The translations under genes and the position numbers were made by a program. From Roseovarius sp. A-2 (GTDB lineage: Bacteria > Pseudomonadota > Alphaproteobacteria > Rhodobacterales > Rhodobacteraceae): a stretch of DNA of 64,000 bases. Shown piece by piece: positions 37,438 through 46,182 of the stretch (positions are counted from its first letter, which is position 1; every line of letters starts with the position of its first letter). The stretch is taken from assembly GCF_002072155.1 (NCBI RefSeq), contig NZ_BDIY01000003.1, forward strand, positions 186,001-250,000, written 5' to 3'. Under the pieces are notes generated by a model. It did not search any database. It was given only the letters and a program-made list of their open reading frames with translations, and was not told the DNA's origin.

Positions 37438-37899
37438 ATGCCCGAGTCGTTGCCGCAATCGGTGCTGTTTTGCTGCGATCACAACGCGGTGCGCTCGCCC
37501 ATGGCGGAAGGCATCATGAAGAAGTTTTACGGTGCCGGCACCTATGTGCAATCGGCGGGCGTCAAGAGCGACATGGAGATCGACGGGTTTTCTATCGCCG
37601 TCTGCCGCGAAATCGGGGTTGAACTGGACCGCCACCGCACGCGCAGCTTCGACGAGATGGAGCAGTGGGGCGATGATTTGACATCCTTCGACCTGATCGT
37701 CGCCCTCAGCCCGGCAAGCCAGCGCCGCGCGCTGGAACTGACCCGGTATTTTCATCTCGATGTCGTTTACTGGCCGATCATGGACCCTACCGGACTGGCA
37801 CAGACCCGCGAGGCGCGGCTTGATGCCTATCGCAAGACCCGTGACCAGATCATCGGCCATTTGCAGGACAGATGGGGGCCACCCCGGGAGGAAACATGA
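37438..37899 (+). CDS. low-molecular-weight protein-tyrosine-phosphatase-like protein
   Basis: A 153-residue protein with the phosphate-binding loop CDHNAVRS (C-x5-R-S) near residue 13 and the general-acid region WPIMDPTG, as in LMW phosphatases and arsenate reductases of the ArsC/Wzb fold. The loop differs from the usual CxGNxCRS in lacking the second cysteine, which argues for a phosphatase rather than a thiol-cascade arsenate reductase. Its TGA overlaps the next gene's ATG. Confidence 0.82.
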   Translation: MPESLPQSVLFCCDHNAVRSPMAEGIMKKFYGAGTYVQSAGVKSDMEIDGFSIAVCREIGVELDRHRTRSFDEMEQWGDDLTSFDLIVALSPASQRRALELTRYFHLDVVYWPIMDPTGLAQTREARLDAYRKTRDQIIGHLQDRWGPPREET

Positions 37900-38291
37900 A
37901 CGAAACCGTCCGCGCCTATTTCAACGCCTTCAATCGCGGTGACACGCCTGCGATGCTGGCCTGCCTGAGCGATGATATCCGCCATTTCGTCAACGAAGGG
38001 CAGGTGCGGGAGGGCAAAGATGCCTTTCGCGCCTTTTGCGAGCACATGAGCCGCTGCTACCGCGAAGAACTGACCGACATCGTGATCTTCGAGGCCGAGG
38101 GCGGCACACGGGCGGCTGCCGAATATATCGTCAACGGCAGCTATCTGGAAACCGACGAGGGGCTGCCCGAGGCTCATGGCCAGACTTACCGCCTGCCCGC
38201 CGGGTCGTTCCTTTCGCTTGAGAACGGCCTGATCACCCGGGTTGTGACCTATTACAACCTTGCGGATTGGATGCGTCAGGTTACGGCGTGA
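37896..38291 (+). CDS. SnoaL-like / ketosteroid-isomerase-related NTF2-fold protein
   Basis: A 131-residue protein of the NTF2-like alpha+beta cone fold: VRAYFNAFNRGDTPAMLACLSDDI at the N terminus, then FRAFCEHMSRCYREEL and YRLPAGSFLSLENGLITRVVTYYN. Such proteins may be isomerases, hydrolases or binding proteins, and nothing here fixes the role. GGGAGGAAAC precedes the ATG, which overlaps the upstream stop as ATGA; the downstream gene overlaps it as GTGA. Confidence 0.8.
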   Translation: MNETVRAYFNAFNRGDTPAMLACLSDDIRHFVNEGQVREGKDAFRAFCEHMSRCYREELTDIVIFEAEGGTRAAAEYIVNGSYLETDEGLPEAHGQTYRLPAGSFLSLENGLITRVVTYYNLADWMRQVTA

Positions 38292-38872
38292 TTCAAGTGG
38301 AGCGGCTGACCGGCGACGCCCTTGGTCGGGCGTTGCCCGATGTGGCGGGGCTTCGTATCGAGGTGTTTCGTGCCTTTCCCTACCTCTATGACGGCGATCT
38401 GGCCTATGAGGAACGCTATCTTCAGGTCTACCGCGAGAGCGAGGATGCGATCCTCGTCGGGGCCTATGACGGCGACCGGCTGATCGGGGCCGCGACCGGC
38501 ACCTCGATGGAAGACCACGCCGATGACTTCGGCGCGGCCCTCGCGGGCACGGGCCTGCCACTGGAGCGGATTTTCTACTGCGCCGAAAGCGTGCTTTTGC
38601 CCGGGTATCGGGGGCAGGGAATCGGGCACCGCTTTTTCGACGCGCGCGAGGCGCACGCGCGTGCGCTGGGCCGCAGCCATTGCGCCTTTTGCGGCGTGCT
38701 GCGCCCGACGGACCATCCGCTGCGCCCCGACGCCTATCGCCCGCTTGATGCCTTCTGGCGCAAGCGCGGTTACGCGCCGGTGCCGGGTGCCGTGGCGCAG
38801 TTCCGCTGGAAGGATCTCGACCGTGCGGACGAGACCGACCACGACCTGCAATTCTGGATGCGGGCGCTCTGA
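38288..38872 (+). CDS. GNAT-family N-acetyltransferase
   Basis: A 194-residue acetyltransferase with the acetyl-CoA-binding loop VLLPGYRGQGIGHRFFDARE (R/QxxGxG/A) and a C-terminal GVLRPTDHPLRPDAYRPLDAFWRKRGY block seen in a subgroup of GNAT enzymes. The GTG at 38288 overlaps the previous stop (GTGA), matching the coupling pattern of this operon. The substrate is unknown. A palindromic repeat follows the gene. Confidence 0.8.
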   Translation: MIQVERLTGDALGRALPDVAGLRIEVFRAFPYLYDGDLAYEERYLQVYRESEDAILVGAYDGDRLIGAATGTSMEDHADDFGAALAGTGLPLERIFYCAESVLLPGYRGQGIGHRFFDAREAHARALGRSHCAFCGVLRPTDHPLRPDAYRPLDAFWRKRGYAPVPGAVAQFRWKDLDRADETDHDLQFWMRAL

Positions 38873-38906
38873 GCGGGGCCCCCACCCGCACCATGCCGGA
38901 TGAGAG

Positions 38907-38935
38907 ATCCTCGGGCCAAGCCCGAGGATGACGGG
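38907..38935. repeat. dispersed intergenic palindromic repeat, copy 2
   Basis: ATCCTCGGGC-CAA-GCCCGAGGAT (10-bp perfect stem, 3-base loop) followed by GACGGGG, about 35 bases after the GNAT gene. It shares the core ATCCTnGG..CAAG.CCGAGGATGACGG with the element at 10380-10407. It may also work as a transcript-end hairpin. Confidence 0.7.
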
Positions 38936-39061
38936 GCGGGGCCGGGAATTTTTGGGATTTCCGCCACTATTGCGAACTTTTGTCAAAGTTTCGCTGGCAA
39001 AACCTTATCCATATTTGCTACCCCATGCGTGCCGGGGGGCAACAACTGGGGAGCGCGCGGG

Positions 39062-39976
39062 ATGACGCGTCTTTTTGTGATTGCCCTTGGCCTTTGCGTG
39101 GGCCTGACTTCGATGGCTCAGGCAGAGGGCCGCTACCGGATAGGCTATGGCGTCTTATTCACCAACGATGTGGCCGGCGATACCGAAGATCGCTGGCGCT
39201 CGGGCTCGGTGGCTTCGAGCCGGGTCTGGGCGGATGGCTGGACAGGGCAGGCCCCTGATCGCTTCGGTGACCTGATCGAGTTCCGCTTCAACGGCGAGAT
39301 CATCACGCCTGAAAACCTTGCGCGCGGCGGGCCGAATGACCGGCCTTTCGCCGGGGCACTCGGCTTCGGGCTGCACACGCATTTTGAACAGGCGACCGTG
39401 GAATATGCGGTCGGGGCTGATCTGGTCTTTACCGGGCCGCAGACCGGGCTCGACGATTTTCAGGAGTTCATCCACGACATATTTGGCGGCAACGGCATCG
39501 GCCCCGCAGTGCGCCGTAACCAGATCGACAACAGCATCTATCCCTCTGCCGTGCTCGAGGCCGGGCGCAGCTTCGATCTTGGCCCGGCCCAGATCCGCCC
39601 CTTCGCCGAGGCGCGGCTGGGGCTTGAGGATCTGGTGCGCGCCGGGGTCGATATAACCATCGGCGGTCTCACCCGGGGCGAACTTCTGGTGCGCGATCCG
39701 GTCACCGGTCAACGCTACCGCGTGGTGCGCAAGGACGAGCCGGGCACCGCCTTCATCCTCGGTGGCGATATCGCCTATGTCGACAGCAGCGAGTTTCTGC
39801 CCGCGCGCAGCGGTGTCACCCTGTCCGAAGACCGCGCCCGCCTGCGCGGTGGCTTCCATTGGGAGGGCACCGGGGGTGGCTCGCTTTTTTATGGCGTGAC
39901 CTGGCTGAGCGAGGAATTCGACGAGCAGAGCGAGGGGCAGGTTGTGGGATCTGTGCAATTCAGGTTGCGGTTCTGA
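39062..39976 (+). CDS. LpxR-family outer-membrane lipid A deacylase-like protein
   Basis: A 304-residue protein with a signal peptide (MTRLFVIALGLCVGLTSMAQAEG) and the LpxR (DUF2219) pattern: GVLFTNDVAGDTEDRWRSG, which carries the Asn-Asp active-site pair of LpxR, then RPFAGALGFGLHTHFEQ and alternating hydrophobic strands ending in VQFRLRF with a C-terminal Phe, as in beta-barrels. LpxR removes the 3'-acyloxyacyl chain from lipid A; activity here is inferred. Confidence 0.75.
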   Translation: MTRLFVIALGLCVGLTSMAQAEGRYRIGYGVLFTNDVAGDTEDRWRSGSVASSRVWADGWTGQAPDRFGDLIEFRFNGEIITPENLARGGPNDRPFAGALGFGLHTHFEQATVEYAVGADLVFTGPQTGLDDFQEFIHDIFGGNGIGPAVRRNQIDNSIYPSAVLEAGRSFDLGPAQIRPFAEARLGLEDLVRAGVDITIGGLTRGELLVRDPVTGQRYRVVRKDEPGTAFILGGDIAYVDSSEFLPARSGVTLSEDRARLRGGFHWEGTGGGSLFYGVTWLSEEFDEQSEGQVVGSVQFRLRF

Positions 39977-40064
39977 GAATAATTATTTCTGGGGCTTTTC
40001 AGGGTGATTCGCCTTTGCTACGCTCCTTTTAATAAAAAAAGACAAGAGGCAGGCAGTCAGAGAT

Positions 40065-41129
40065 ATGGGGACGGGCTATAAAGGCACGTTCGTCATCTCT
40101 TGGTCGCAAACAGATTTGGATGGAGTGTCGGGCGCATCCGTGCGGTCGCTGGCGGTGGGGCATACCTGGCTCTGGCGCGGCGACGTGGTGCGCGTGGACG
40201 GACCTAACGAGCTTTTGCGCCTGGACATGGCGGAGGGAGAAGTCGTGAACCGCAAACGTGCGGCACGGATGGTGCGGCGTCTGGTGGGTGCCGCGGTAAG
40301 CAACACAAAGGATCTGGGCGCGATCGATGTGCCCGAGCCGATCATGGATACCGGCTTTGTCGTCACCGACGGCTTGCGCAGCTACACGGTGACCATCATC
40401 GAGGTTGCGGGCGATGCGCCGCCGCTTCTGATGTTTCTCGACGAGATTCCGCCGCGCGACACCGAGATGTGGATCGTTCACCATTCGCTCGAGGGGATGC
40501 GCGCGGCATCGACCGGCCCAGCGAGCGGCGGGGTGATCTGTTTCACCCCGGGCACCCGGATCGAGACACCCGAAGGCCCGCGGCTGGTGGAAGAGCTGCG
40601 CGAAGGCGACCACGTGCAGACCCGCGACAGCGGTGCGCAGGAAATCCGTTGGGTCGGAAGCCGTCACATGACCGGTGCGCGGCTCTTTGCCATGCCCCGG
40701 CTGCGACCCATCCGCGTGGGGGCGAGCGCGCTCGGCATAGGGCGCCCCGATGCGGCCCTGCTGGTCAGCCCCGAGCATCGCGTGCTGGTCAAGGGCGACG
40801 TTGCGCGCGCGCTCTTCAACACGCCCGAGGTGCTGGTGATGGCGCGCGACCTGGTCAATAACGATACGGTCGCGGTCGATCTGGCCTCGCGCGAGGTGAC
40901 CTATATTCACCTGCTTCTGCCCAACCACCAGATCATCTGGGCCAATGGCGTCGAGACCGAGAGTTTCCATCCCGCGAGCACGGCGCTCTCGACCCTGACC
41001 GAGGCTGACCGCGCGCGGCTGCTGGCGCTCAACCCGACGCTGGAATACGAGCCGCATGTCTATGGCGGCTATGCGCGGCGCTGTCTCAACGGGTCTGAGG
41101 CGGCAATCCTGGCGCATGAGGCGGCGTGA
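40065..41129 (+). CDS. Hint-domain (Hedgehog/intein-like) protein
   Basis: A 354-residue protein. The N-terminal 150 residues form a beta-rich domain I cannot name. The Hint_2 domain begins at about residue 160 with CFTPGTRIETPEGPRLVEEL and GDHVQTRDSGAQEIRWVG, and continues through LLVSPEHRVLVKG and LLLPNHQIIWANGVETESFHP. Such proteins are common in Rhodobacteraceae, often with repeat-in-toxin domains. The Hint fold catalyses self-cleavage at its N-terminal cysteine, so a cut before Cys160 would release the N-terminal part. No signal peptide or RTX repeat is present. Confidence 0.8.
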   Translation: MGTGYKGTFVISWSQTDLDGVSGASVRSLAVGHTWLWRGDVVRVDGPNELLRLDMAEGEVVNRKRAARMVRRLVGAAVSNTKDLGAIDVPEPIMDTGFVVTDGLRSYTVTIIEVAGDAPPLLMFLDEIPPRDTEMWIVHHSLEGMRAASTGPASGGVICFTPGTRIETPEGPRLVEELREGDHVQTRDSGAQEIRWVGSRHMTGARLFAMPRLRPIRVGASALGIGRPDAALLVSPEHRVLVKGDVARALFNTPEVLVMARDLVNNDTVAVDLASREVTYIHLLLPNHQIIWANGVETESFHPASTALSTLTEADRARLLALNPTLEYEPHVYGGYARRCLNGSEAAILAHEAA

Positions 41130-41205
41130 CGATCGCGCGCCAGCTTCGGTGCGTGTCGCGCGGGATGCGCAGAGGTCCGCTCTGGGCCCGTATCGCCTCA
41201 CCGCA
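41130..41205. repeat. dispersed intergenic repeat, copy B
   Basis: Starts CGATCGCGCG immediately after the Hint gene stop and shares CTTCGGTGCG, TCGCGCGGGATGCG and a CCGCTC-GGGCCC block with 11813-11889. The copies lie 29 kb apart, both directly downstream of a gene end. Confidence 0.55.
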
Positions 41206-41225
41206 TCACGTCGGCCAACACCCGG

Positions 41226-41253
41226 TTGACACCCGCACGCACCCCTGTATAAG
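41226..41253 (+). promoter_or_regulatory. strong promoter for rpsD
   Basis: TTGACA (41226-41231) and TATAAG (41248-41253), 16 bases apart, lie about 100 bases before rpsD. The -35 is a perfect consensus match, fitting a ribosomal-protein gene. The roughly 90-base leader could carry S4 autoregulation, but I see no obvious pseudoknot mimic. Confidence 0.65.
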
Positions 41254-41350
41254 CGCGGCTTCATTGGTGTTGGTGGCCCCCGCAAGGGGATGCCTGTCGG
41301 GAGCAATCCAAAGGACAACGCCCTTCGACACATAAAGAAGGAGATCAGCC

Positions 41351-41971
41351 GTGACCAAACGCACGTCTGCCAAGTACAAGATCGACCGCCGCATGGGCGA
41401 AAACATCTGGGGCCGTCCGAAATCCCCGGTGAACCGCCGCGAATACGGCCCCGGCCAGCACGGCCAGCGCCGCAAGGCCAAGATTTCCGATTTCGGCCTC
41501 CAGTTGCGCGCCAAGCAGAAGCTCAAGGGCTATTACGGCGATCTGACCGAGAAACAATTCCGCCGCATCTTTGCCGAGGCCGAGCGTGTACGCGGTGACA
41601 CCGGCGAGCTGCTGATCGGCCTGCTCGAGCGTCGCCTCGACGCCGTGGTCTACCGCGCCAAGTTCGTGCCCACTATGTTCGCCGCACGCCAGTTCGTGAA
41701 CCACGGTCATGTCACGGTGAACGGCAAGCGCGTCAACATCCCTTCCTACCGCGTGAGGGAGGGTGACGTGATCGAGGTCCGCGACAAATCCAAGCAGATG
41801 GCAGCCGTGCTTGAGGCCGTTCAACTCGCCGAGCGCGACGTGCCCGATTACATCGACGCCGATCATTCCAAGATGAAGGCCACCTTCGTGCGCCAGCCGG
41901 GCCTGTCGGACGTGCCCTATCCGGTGATGATGGAACCGAACCTCGTGATCGAATTCTACGCCCAGAACTAA
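41351..41971 (+). CDS. rpsD: 30S ribosomal protein S4
   Basis: A 206-residue primary 16S-binding ribosomal protein. It reads [25 protein letters not shown] after the first residue and has a full S4 RNA-binding domain ([37 protein letters not shown]). The start is a GTG preceded by AAGGAGAT. It stands alone with its own promoter and terminator, the usual arrangement in alphaproteobacteria. Confidence 0.97.
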   Translation: MTKRTSAKYKIDRRMGENIWGRPKSPVNRREYGPGQHGQRRKAKISDFGLQLRAKQKLKGYYGDLTEKQFRRIFAEAERVRGDTGELLIGLLERRLDAVVYRAKFVPTMFAARQFVNHGHVTVNGKRVNIPSYRVREGDVIEVRDKSKQMAAVLEAVQLAERDVPDYIDADHSKMKATFVRQPGLSDVPYPVMMEPNLVIEFYAQN

Positions 41972-41992
41972 GCGTTCTGACCAGATGCGAAG

Positions 41993-42028
41993 AGGCCGCG
42001 ACGGGGAACCGCCGCGGCCTTTTTCTTT
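41993..42028 (+). terminator. rpsD intrinsic terminator
   Basis: AGGCCGCG and CGCGGCCT form an 8-bp stem around a 12-base loop, followed at once by TTTTCTTTT. It lies 22 bases after the rpsD stop. Confidence 0.88.
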
Positions 42029-42087
42029 TGATGCTGGTCAAGGCGGTACGGCAAAGATAGAACCACCTGCGAGACACGGGGGATGAC

Positions 42088-43173
42088 ATGACCAAGATCA
42101 CGCCACAGCCGGGCATCATGGATATCGCGCTCTATCAGGGCGGGGCCGGGCATGTGGAGGGCGTGGCCAATGTGGTCAAGCTCAGCTCCAACGAGAACCC
42201 CTTCGGCCCCTCCGAGGTCGCCAAGGAGGCGTTTCGCAAGGCCGCCTATGAACTGCACCGCTATCCCTCGACCGACCACGCCCCGCTGCGCACGGCCATA
42301 GCCGAGATCCACGGGCTCGATCCTGCGCGCATCGTCTGCGGTGTGGGCAGCGACGAAATCATCGCCTTTCTGTGTCAGGGCTATGCCGGGCCGGGCGATG
42401 AGGTGATTCATACCGAGCACGGCTTTGCCATGTACCGGATCAGCACACTGGCCAACGGAGCAACGCCGGTTGAGGTGCCCGAGCGCGAGCGTGTGACCAA
42501 TGTCGATGCGATCCTCGCCGCCTGTACCGAGGCCACGCGGCTGGTCTTTGTCGCCAACCCCAACAATCCCACCGGCACAATGATTGGCGAGGCCGAGTTG
42601 CGCCGCCTTGCCCAAGGTCTGCCCGAGCGCGCGCTGTTGGTGATCGACGGGGCCTATGCCGAATATGTCGAGGGTTATGACGGCGGGGCCGCACTGGTCG
42701 AGAGCCGCGACAACGTGGTGATGACGCGCACCTTCTCCAAGCTGCATGGTCTGGGCGGCTTGCGCGTCGGCTGGGGCTATGGCCCGTCTCATGTGGTCGA
42801 TGTGCTCAACCGCCTGCGCGGGCCGTTCAACCTGAGCCATGCCGCGCTGGTCACCGCCGAGGCCGCGATCCGCGACACTGCCTGGGCCACGAAATGCCGC
42901 GAGGACAACACCCGCCTGCGCGCCTGGCTGGCCGAGGCGCTGGCCGAGCATGGCGTGCCGTCGGACACCTCGACCGCGAATTTCATCCTTGCCCGCTTTG
43001 GCAGCCGCGACGAGGCCGAGGCCTGCGACGCCTGGCTGCAATCTCAGGGTCTGATCGTGCGGCGGGTGGCGGGCTACAACCTGCCAAACTGCCTGCGCAT
43101 TACGGTGGGCGACGAGGCCGCCTGCCGTCGGGTGGCGCACGCGGTGGGGCAGTTCAAGGGCGGCGCAAGATGA
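42088..43173 (+). CDS. hisC: histidinol-phosphate aminotransferase
   Basis: A 361-residue class I/II PLP aminotransferase of histidine synthesis; in many bacteria it also transaminates aromatic precursors. Landmarks are [13 protein letters not shown] near the N terminus, [12 protein letters not shown], and the PLP lysine in [20 protein letters not shown]. It overlaps the next gene (prephenate/arogenate dehydrogenase) as ATGA, and this link to tyrosine synthesis suggests HisC also serves the aromatic pathway. Confidence 0.93.
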   Translation: MTKITPQPGIMDIALYQGGAGHVEGVANVVKLSSNENPFGPSEVAKEAFRKAAYELHRYPSTDHAPLRTAIAEIHGLDPARIVCGVGSDEIIAFLCQGYAGPGDEVIHTEHGFAMYRISTLANGATPVEVPERERVTNVDAILAACTEATRLVFVANPNNPTGTMIGEAELRRLAQGLPERALLVIDGAYAEYVEGYDGGAALVESRDNVVMTRTFSKLHGLGGLRVGWGYGPSHVVDVLNRLRGPFNLSHAALVTAEAAIRDTAWATKCREDNTRLRAWLAEALAEHGVPSDTSTANFILARFGSRDEAEACDAWLQSQGLIVRRVAGYNLPNCLRITVGDEAACRRVAHAVGQFKGGAR

Positions 43174-44087
43174 GCGTGATCTACGACCGCGTGGCGCTGA
43201 TCGGGCTGGGGCTCATTGCTTCGTCAATGTGGCATGCGATCTCGCGCGCCGGCGTCGCGCGCGAGGTGACGGGATATACCCGCAGCCCTGAGACCCGCGC
43301 CATCGCGCGCGAGATCGGTCTGTGTGACCGGGTCTGTGACAGCGCCGCCGAGGCCGCGACAGGGGCCGATCTGGTGGTGCTCTGCGTGCCGGTTGGGGCC
43401 ATGGGCCCCGTCGCCGCCGAGATCGGCCCGGTGCTGAAACCCGGCGCCACCGTCAGCGACGTGGGATCGGTCAAGAAGGCGGTGATCGAGGCGGTGGCGC
43501 CGCATCTGCCCGACACTGTGCATTTCGTACCCGCTCACCCCTTGGCCGGGACCGAGCATTCCGGGCCGCGCTCTGGCTTTGCCGAACTTTTTGACAACCG
43601 CTGGTGCCTGATCGTCCCACAGGCGGGCAGCGACCGCGCCGCCGTCGAGCGCCTGGAGGCGTTCTGGCAGGCGCTTGGTAGCCATACCGACGAGATGGAT
43701 GCCGAGCATCATGATCTGGTGCTGGCCGTGACAAGCCATGCGCCGCACCTCATCGCCTACACGATGGTGGGCGTGGCCGACGATCTGCGCCGCGTCACCG
43801 ACAGCGAGGTGATCAAGTATTCCGCCGCGGGATTTCGCGACTTCACCCGCATCGCGGCCTCGGACCCAACCATGTGGCGTGACGTGTTCCTCAACAACAA
43901 GGAGGCGACCCTGGAAATTCTGGGACGTTTTACTGAAGAGCTGTTCGCGCTGCAGCGCGCCATCCGAACCGGCGACGGCGATCACCTGCACGCCTATTTC
44001 ACCCGCACCCGCGCGATTCGGCGCGGCATCATCGAGGCCGGGCAGGACACCGACGCGCCGGATTTCGGCCGGGTGAAAAAGGCATGA
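43170..44087 (+). CDS. tyrA: prephenate/arogenate dehydrogenase
   Basis: A 305-residue cytoplasmic enzyme of tyrosine synthesis. An NAD(P)-binding loop [18 protein letters not shown] opens the protein, and the catalytic and substrate regions [32 protein letters not shown] and [21 protein letters not shown] follow. There is no chorismate mutase or ACT domain. It is translationally coupled to hisC upstream (ATGA) and to the extensin-like gene downstream (ATGA). Confidence 0.9.
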   Translation: MSVIYDRVALIGLGLIASSMWHAISRAGVAREVTGYTRSPETRAIAREIGLCDRVCDSAAEAATGADLVVLCVPVGAMGPVAAEIGPVLKPGATVSDVGSVKKAVIEAVAPHLPDTVHFVPAHPLAGTEHSGPRSGFAELFDNRWCLIVPQAGSDRAAVERLEAFWQALGSHTDEMDAEHHDLVLAVTSHAPHLIAYTMVGVADDLRRVTDSEVIKYSAAGFRDFTRIAASDPTMWRDVFLNNKEATLEILGRFTEELFALQRAIRTGDGDHLHAYFTRTRAIRRGIIEAGQDTDAPDFGRVKKA

Positions 44088-44692
44088 GGCGCGCCGTGAT
44101 CCTCGCCGCACTGGGCCTCAGCCTGTTGGCGACCGGCTGCGGGCGCGGCGATGACGCGGTGACGCGCGGTGGCGGGCTCTGTGGCGATCCGGGGCTGGTG
44201 GGCACGGTCTCGGGCTACGTGCCCGGCCAGATCAACGGCTGCGGCGTAGAGCGCGCGGTGCGGCTCGAATCGGTGCATGGCGTGCGTCTTAGCCAACCCG
44301 CGACGCTGACATGCCCGACGGCGCGCACGCTCGGGCAATGGGTGGACCGAAGCGCAAAGCCCGAAGTGGGGCGCACGGGCGGCGGACTAAGCGGGTTGCG
44401 GGTGGCCGCACATTACGCCTGTCGCACCCGGAACAGCCAGCCCGGTGCACGGATCTCGGAACACGGCAAGGGCAAGGCGATCGACATCGCCGCGCTGCAA
44501 CTGCGCGACGGGTCCGAGATTTCGGTGCTTGACGATTGGGGGCGCGGGGCAAAGGGCCGCGTGCTGCGCCGCGTTCACCGCGATGCCTGTGGGCCGTTCG
44601 GCACAGTGCTTGGCCCCGAATCGGACCGGTTTCACCGCGATCACTTCCATTTCGACACAGCCGAACATCGCGGCGGGTCTTATTGCCGCTGA
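44084..44692 (+). CDS. extensin-like-domain protein
   Basis: A 202-residue protein with a lipoprotein-like signal ([22 protein letters not shown], lipobox Cys at about 19) and a C-terminal extensin-like domain: GCGVERAVRLESVHGVRL, SEHGKGKAIDIAALQL and the metal-binding-like SDRFHRDHFHFDTAEH. The fold is related to the D-Ala-D-Ala carboxypeptidase/MepA (LAS) group, hinting at a cell-wall role, but the family is not characterised. It overlaps tyrA as ATGA. Confidence 0.82.
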   Translation: MRRAVILAALGLSLLATGCGRGDDAVTRGGGLCGDPGLVGTVSGYVPGQINGCGVERAVRLESVHGVRLSQPATLTCPTARTLGQWVDRSAKPEVGRTGGGLSGLRVAAHYACRTRNSQPGARISEHGKGKAIDIAALQLRDGSEISVLDDWGRGAKGRVLRRVHRDACGPFGTVLGPESDRFHRDHFHFDTAEHRGGSYCR

Positions 44693-44797
44693 GCCACGCG
44701 GTGACGGGATGCCGCAGGTTCCATCACAAGTATGACCGGACGGTTGTAATTCTTTCTTAAGGCATTAGGCTAACCATAGAAGCAACGGAGGTTCGCC

Positions 44798-45136
44798 ATG
44801 CCAAAGCTCATCCGCCTGTATATCACCCACGTCGCCATCGGCTTTGCCATCGCGGCGGCGTTCGTAGGGATGCTCCTGTGGTTCGATATCGCGAATCTCT
44901 GGCACTTGGTGACCCATTCGGACAAGGGCCTTCTGGCCGTGGTGATCCTGTGGTTCGCCAACGGGATCGTCTTTGCCGGGGTGCAATTCGCCATCGCCGT
45001 GATGCGGCTCAAGGATGACGGTGACGACGGGCCGCGTGGCGGCCATCGTCAGCGCGTGATGCACCGCGAATACGCGACCGTCCCGGCCCGCGCCAATGAG
45101 CGGGACGCTCGCGCATTCTGGCAGAAAAAGCGGTAG
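44798..45136 (+). CDS. small membrane protein of unknown function
   Basis: A 112-residue protein with two predicted transmembrane helices (ITHVAIGFAIAAAFVGMLLWF and LLAVVILWFANGIVFAGVQF) and a soluble, charged C-terminal tail ending in RDARAFWQKKR. CAACGGAGG precedes the ATG and a terminator follows. I do not recognise a named family. Confidence 0.75.
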   Translation: MPKLIRLYITHVAIGFAIAAAFVGMLLWFDIANLWHLVTHSDKGLLAVVILWFANGIVFAGVQFAIAVMRLKDDGDDGPRGGHRQRVMHREYATVPARANERDARAFWQKKR

Positions 45137-45163
45137 ACCGCGCACCCGAACACTCAACCTGCA

Positions 45164-45186
45164 AAGGCCCCCGCGGGGGCCTTTTT
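45164..45186 (+). terminator. intrinsic terminator after the small membrane protein gene
   Basis: AAAGGCCCCC and GGGGGCCTTTTT form a long GC-rich stem with a central CG, followed by T residues, 28 bases after the stop. It could act in both directions because A and T runs flank it on either side. Confidence 0.85.
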
Positions 45187-45239
45187 CATGTGTCATGTTC
45201 GGGGCGCGAGTGACACATCGCGCCAGAAAAGCGGAGAAG

Positions 45240-45406
45240 GTGTGACGGGCCCGCACGCAGCCGTTTGGTTCTCTCATTCCCGAGGACCTGTGTGTACAGG
45301 TGGGCGCCGGGTAACCGGACCAGGGCCCGGACAGAGCCAGCTCCCTCGGAATTGCTTAAGGCCACCGGAATGCAACCGTTCACGAGAAGGGCAGCACCCG
45401 TCACGC
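45240..45406 (+). ncRNA. candidate 6S-like structured RNA
   Basis: A 340-base gap without a gene holds a region that folds as one long, interrupted rod. The ends pair (GTGACGGG 45242-45249 with CCCGTCAC 45397-45404). An inner stem pairs ATTCC-GAGG (45276-45285) with CCTC-GGAAT (45344-45352), and between them lie unpaired arms of about 26 and 44 bases. Inside are local hairpins ACCTGT-GTGT-ACAGGT and CCGGG/CCCGG. A closing stem, central bubble and long apical stem of about 165 nt is the 6S RNA plan. Strand and exact ends are assumed, and no sequence match was possible. Confidence 0.45.
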
Positions 45407-45451
45407 GTCTGAAGTAATCCTTTGCCGGGGCCGCGACAAGGGGTTGCGTGC

Positions 45452-45466
45452 GTTCGTGTTTTGTTC
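45452..45466 (+). promoter_or_regulatory. LexA (SOS) box of the mmcB gene
   Basis: GTTC-GTGTTTT-GTTC fits exactly the alphaproteobacterial SOS box GTTC-N7-GTTC. It ends 11 bases before the mmcB ATG, where bound LexA would block transcription or early elongation. Damage induction of mmcB is known in Caulobacter. Confidence 0.85.
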
Positions 45467-45477
45467 AAGATGTGGCC

Positions 45478-45921
45478 ATGGATCCGCCAAGCCTCCGCCC
45501 CTTGCAACCCGGTCAGATTCTGGCGCGTGGCGTCTGCCGTCATCTTCTGGGGTATGACTTTGTTCCGGTTGAGGAATTCTCGCCAGAGCGCGGCAAGCGG
45601 GTGGATGTCATGGCGGTCGGCCCCAAGGGCGAGATCTGGGTGATCGAGTGCAAGTCGAGCCGCGCCGATTTTCAGTCGGATGCGAAATGGCAGGGTTATC
45701 TCGACTGGTGCGACCGCTATTTCTGGGCGGTGGACGCGGAGTTTCCGACCGACCTCTTGCCGCCCGAGACCGGCCTTATCATCGCCGATGGTTACGGTGC
45801 CGAGATCCTTCGAATGGGTGAGGAAAGCAGACTGGCCCCCGCCCGTCGTGCCGCACTTATCCGCAAATTCGCCCGTGATGCCGCGCGCCGCCTGCAGTGG
45901 TTGCGCGACCCGCAATCATGA
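45478..45921 (+). CDS. mmcB: MmcB-family DNA repair protein
   Basis: A 147-residue protein of the MmcB family (PF06319), needed for mitomycin C resistance in Caulobacter. It has a nuclease-like core: RVDVMAVGPKGEIWVIECKSS, with D and ExK spaced as in PD-(D/E)xK nucleases, followed by ADFQSDAKWQGYLDWCD. The start at 45478 (MDPPSLRPLQPG) is placed directly behind the SOS box. Its last 6 bases overlap the tail of the convergent small gene. Confidence 0.88.
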   Translation: MDPPSLRPLQPGQILARGVCRHLLGYDFVPVEEFSPERGKRVDVMAVGPKGEIWVIECKSSRADFQSDAKWQGYLDWCDRYFWAVDAEFPTDLLPPETGLIIADGYGAEILRMGEESRLAPARRAALIRKFARDAARRLQWLRDPQS

Positions 45922-46104
45922 TTTGCGCGCAGCGGCGGCCTTGGCGGCAGCCTGGATTTCCTGGGCGATTTCCTCGGCCTCTTCGGGGGTGAAATCCATG
46001 GGAATTTCAAGGCCCTGAGCCTCTACATAGAGGCGCACCATACCCTGATCGGTGGGCCCGATCTGGAGATTGGCTGTGATGTCGGTTTCCGAGTTGATGC
46101 CCAT
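45916..46104 (-). CDS. DUF6324-type small acidic protein
   Basis: A 62-residue protein reading MGINSETDITANLQIGPTD at its start, with an acidic, Ala-rich C-terminal helix (TPEEAEEIAQEIQAAAKAAA). It resembles the small DUF6324 proteins of Rhodobacterales, of unknown function. GGAGGCT lies at a suitable distance before the ATG. It is convergent with mmcB. Confidence 0.7.
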   Translation of the reverse strand: MGINSETDITANLQIGPTDQGMVRLYVEAQGLEIPMDFTPEEAEEIAQEIQAAAKAAAARKS

Positions 46105-46182
46105 TCCAGCCTCCTTGCGCTGTGCGATCTGCTACGCTTTTACCTCTTGATTGGCAAGCCTTGCGGCGTTTTGCTATGCGCC

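Noticed and set aside
36421..37860. 479-codon open frame on the minus strand
   Set aside because: It runs opposite a pseudogene and two well-supported genes (UPF0262 and LMW phosphatase-like) and has no family match.
45240..45406. tmRNA, SRP RNA or RNase P RNA at the structured gap
   Set aside because: None of the defining segments is present: no tag-peptide frame or tRNA-like ends, no GGAAGCAGCC SRP loop, no RNase P core sequences. 6S-like is the only plan that fits the pairing.
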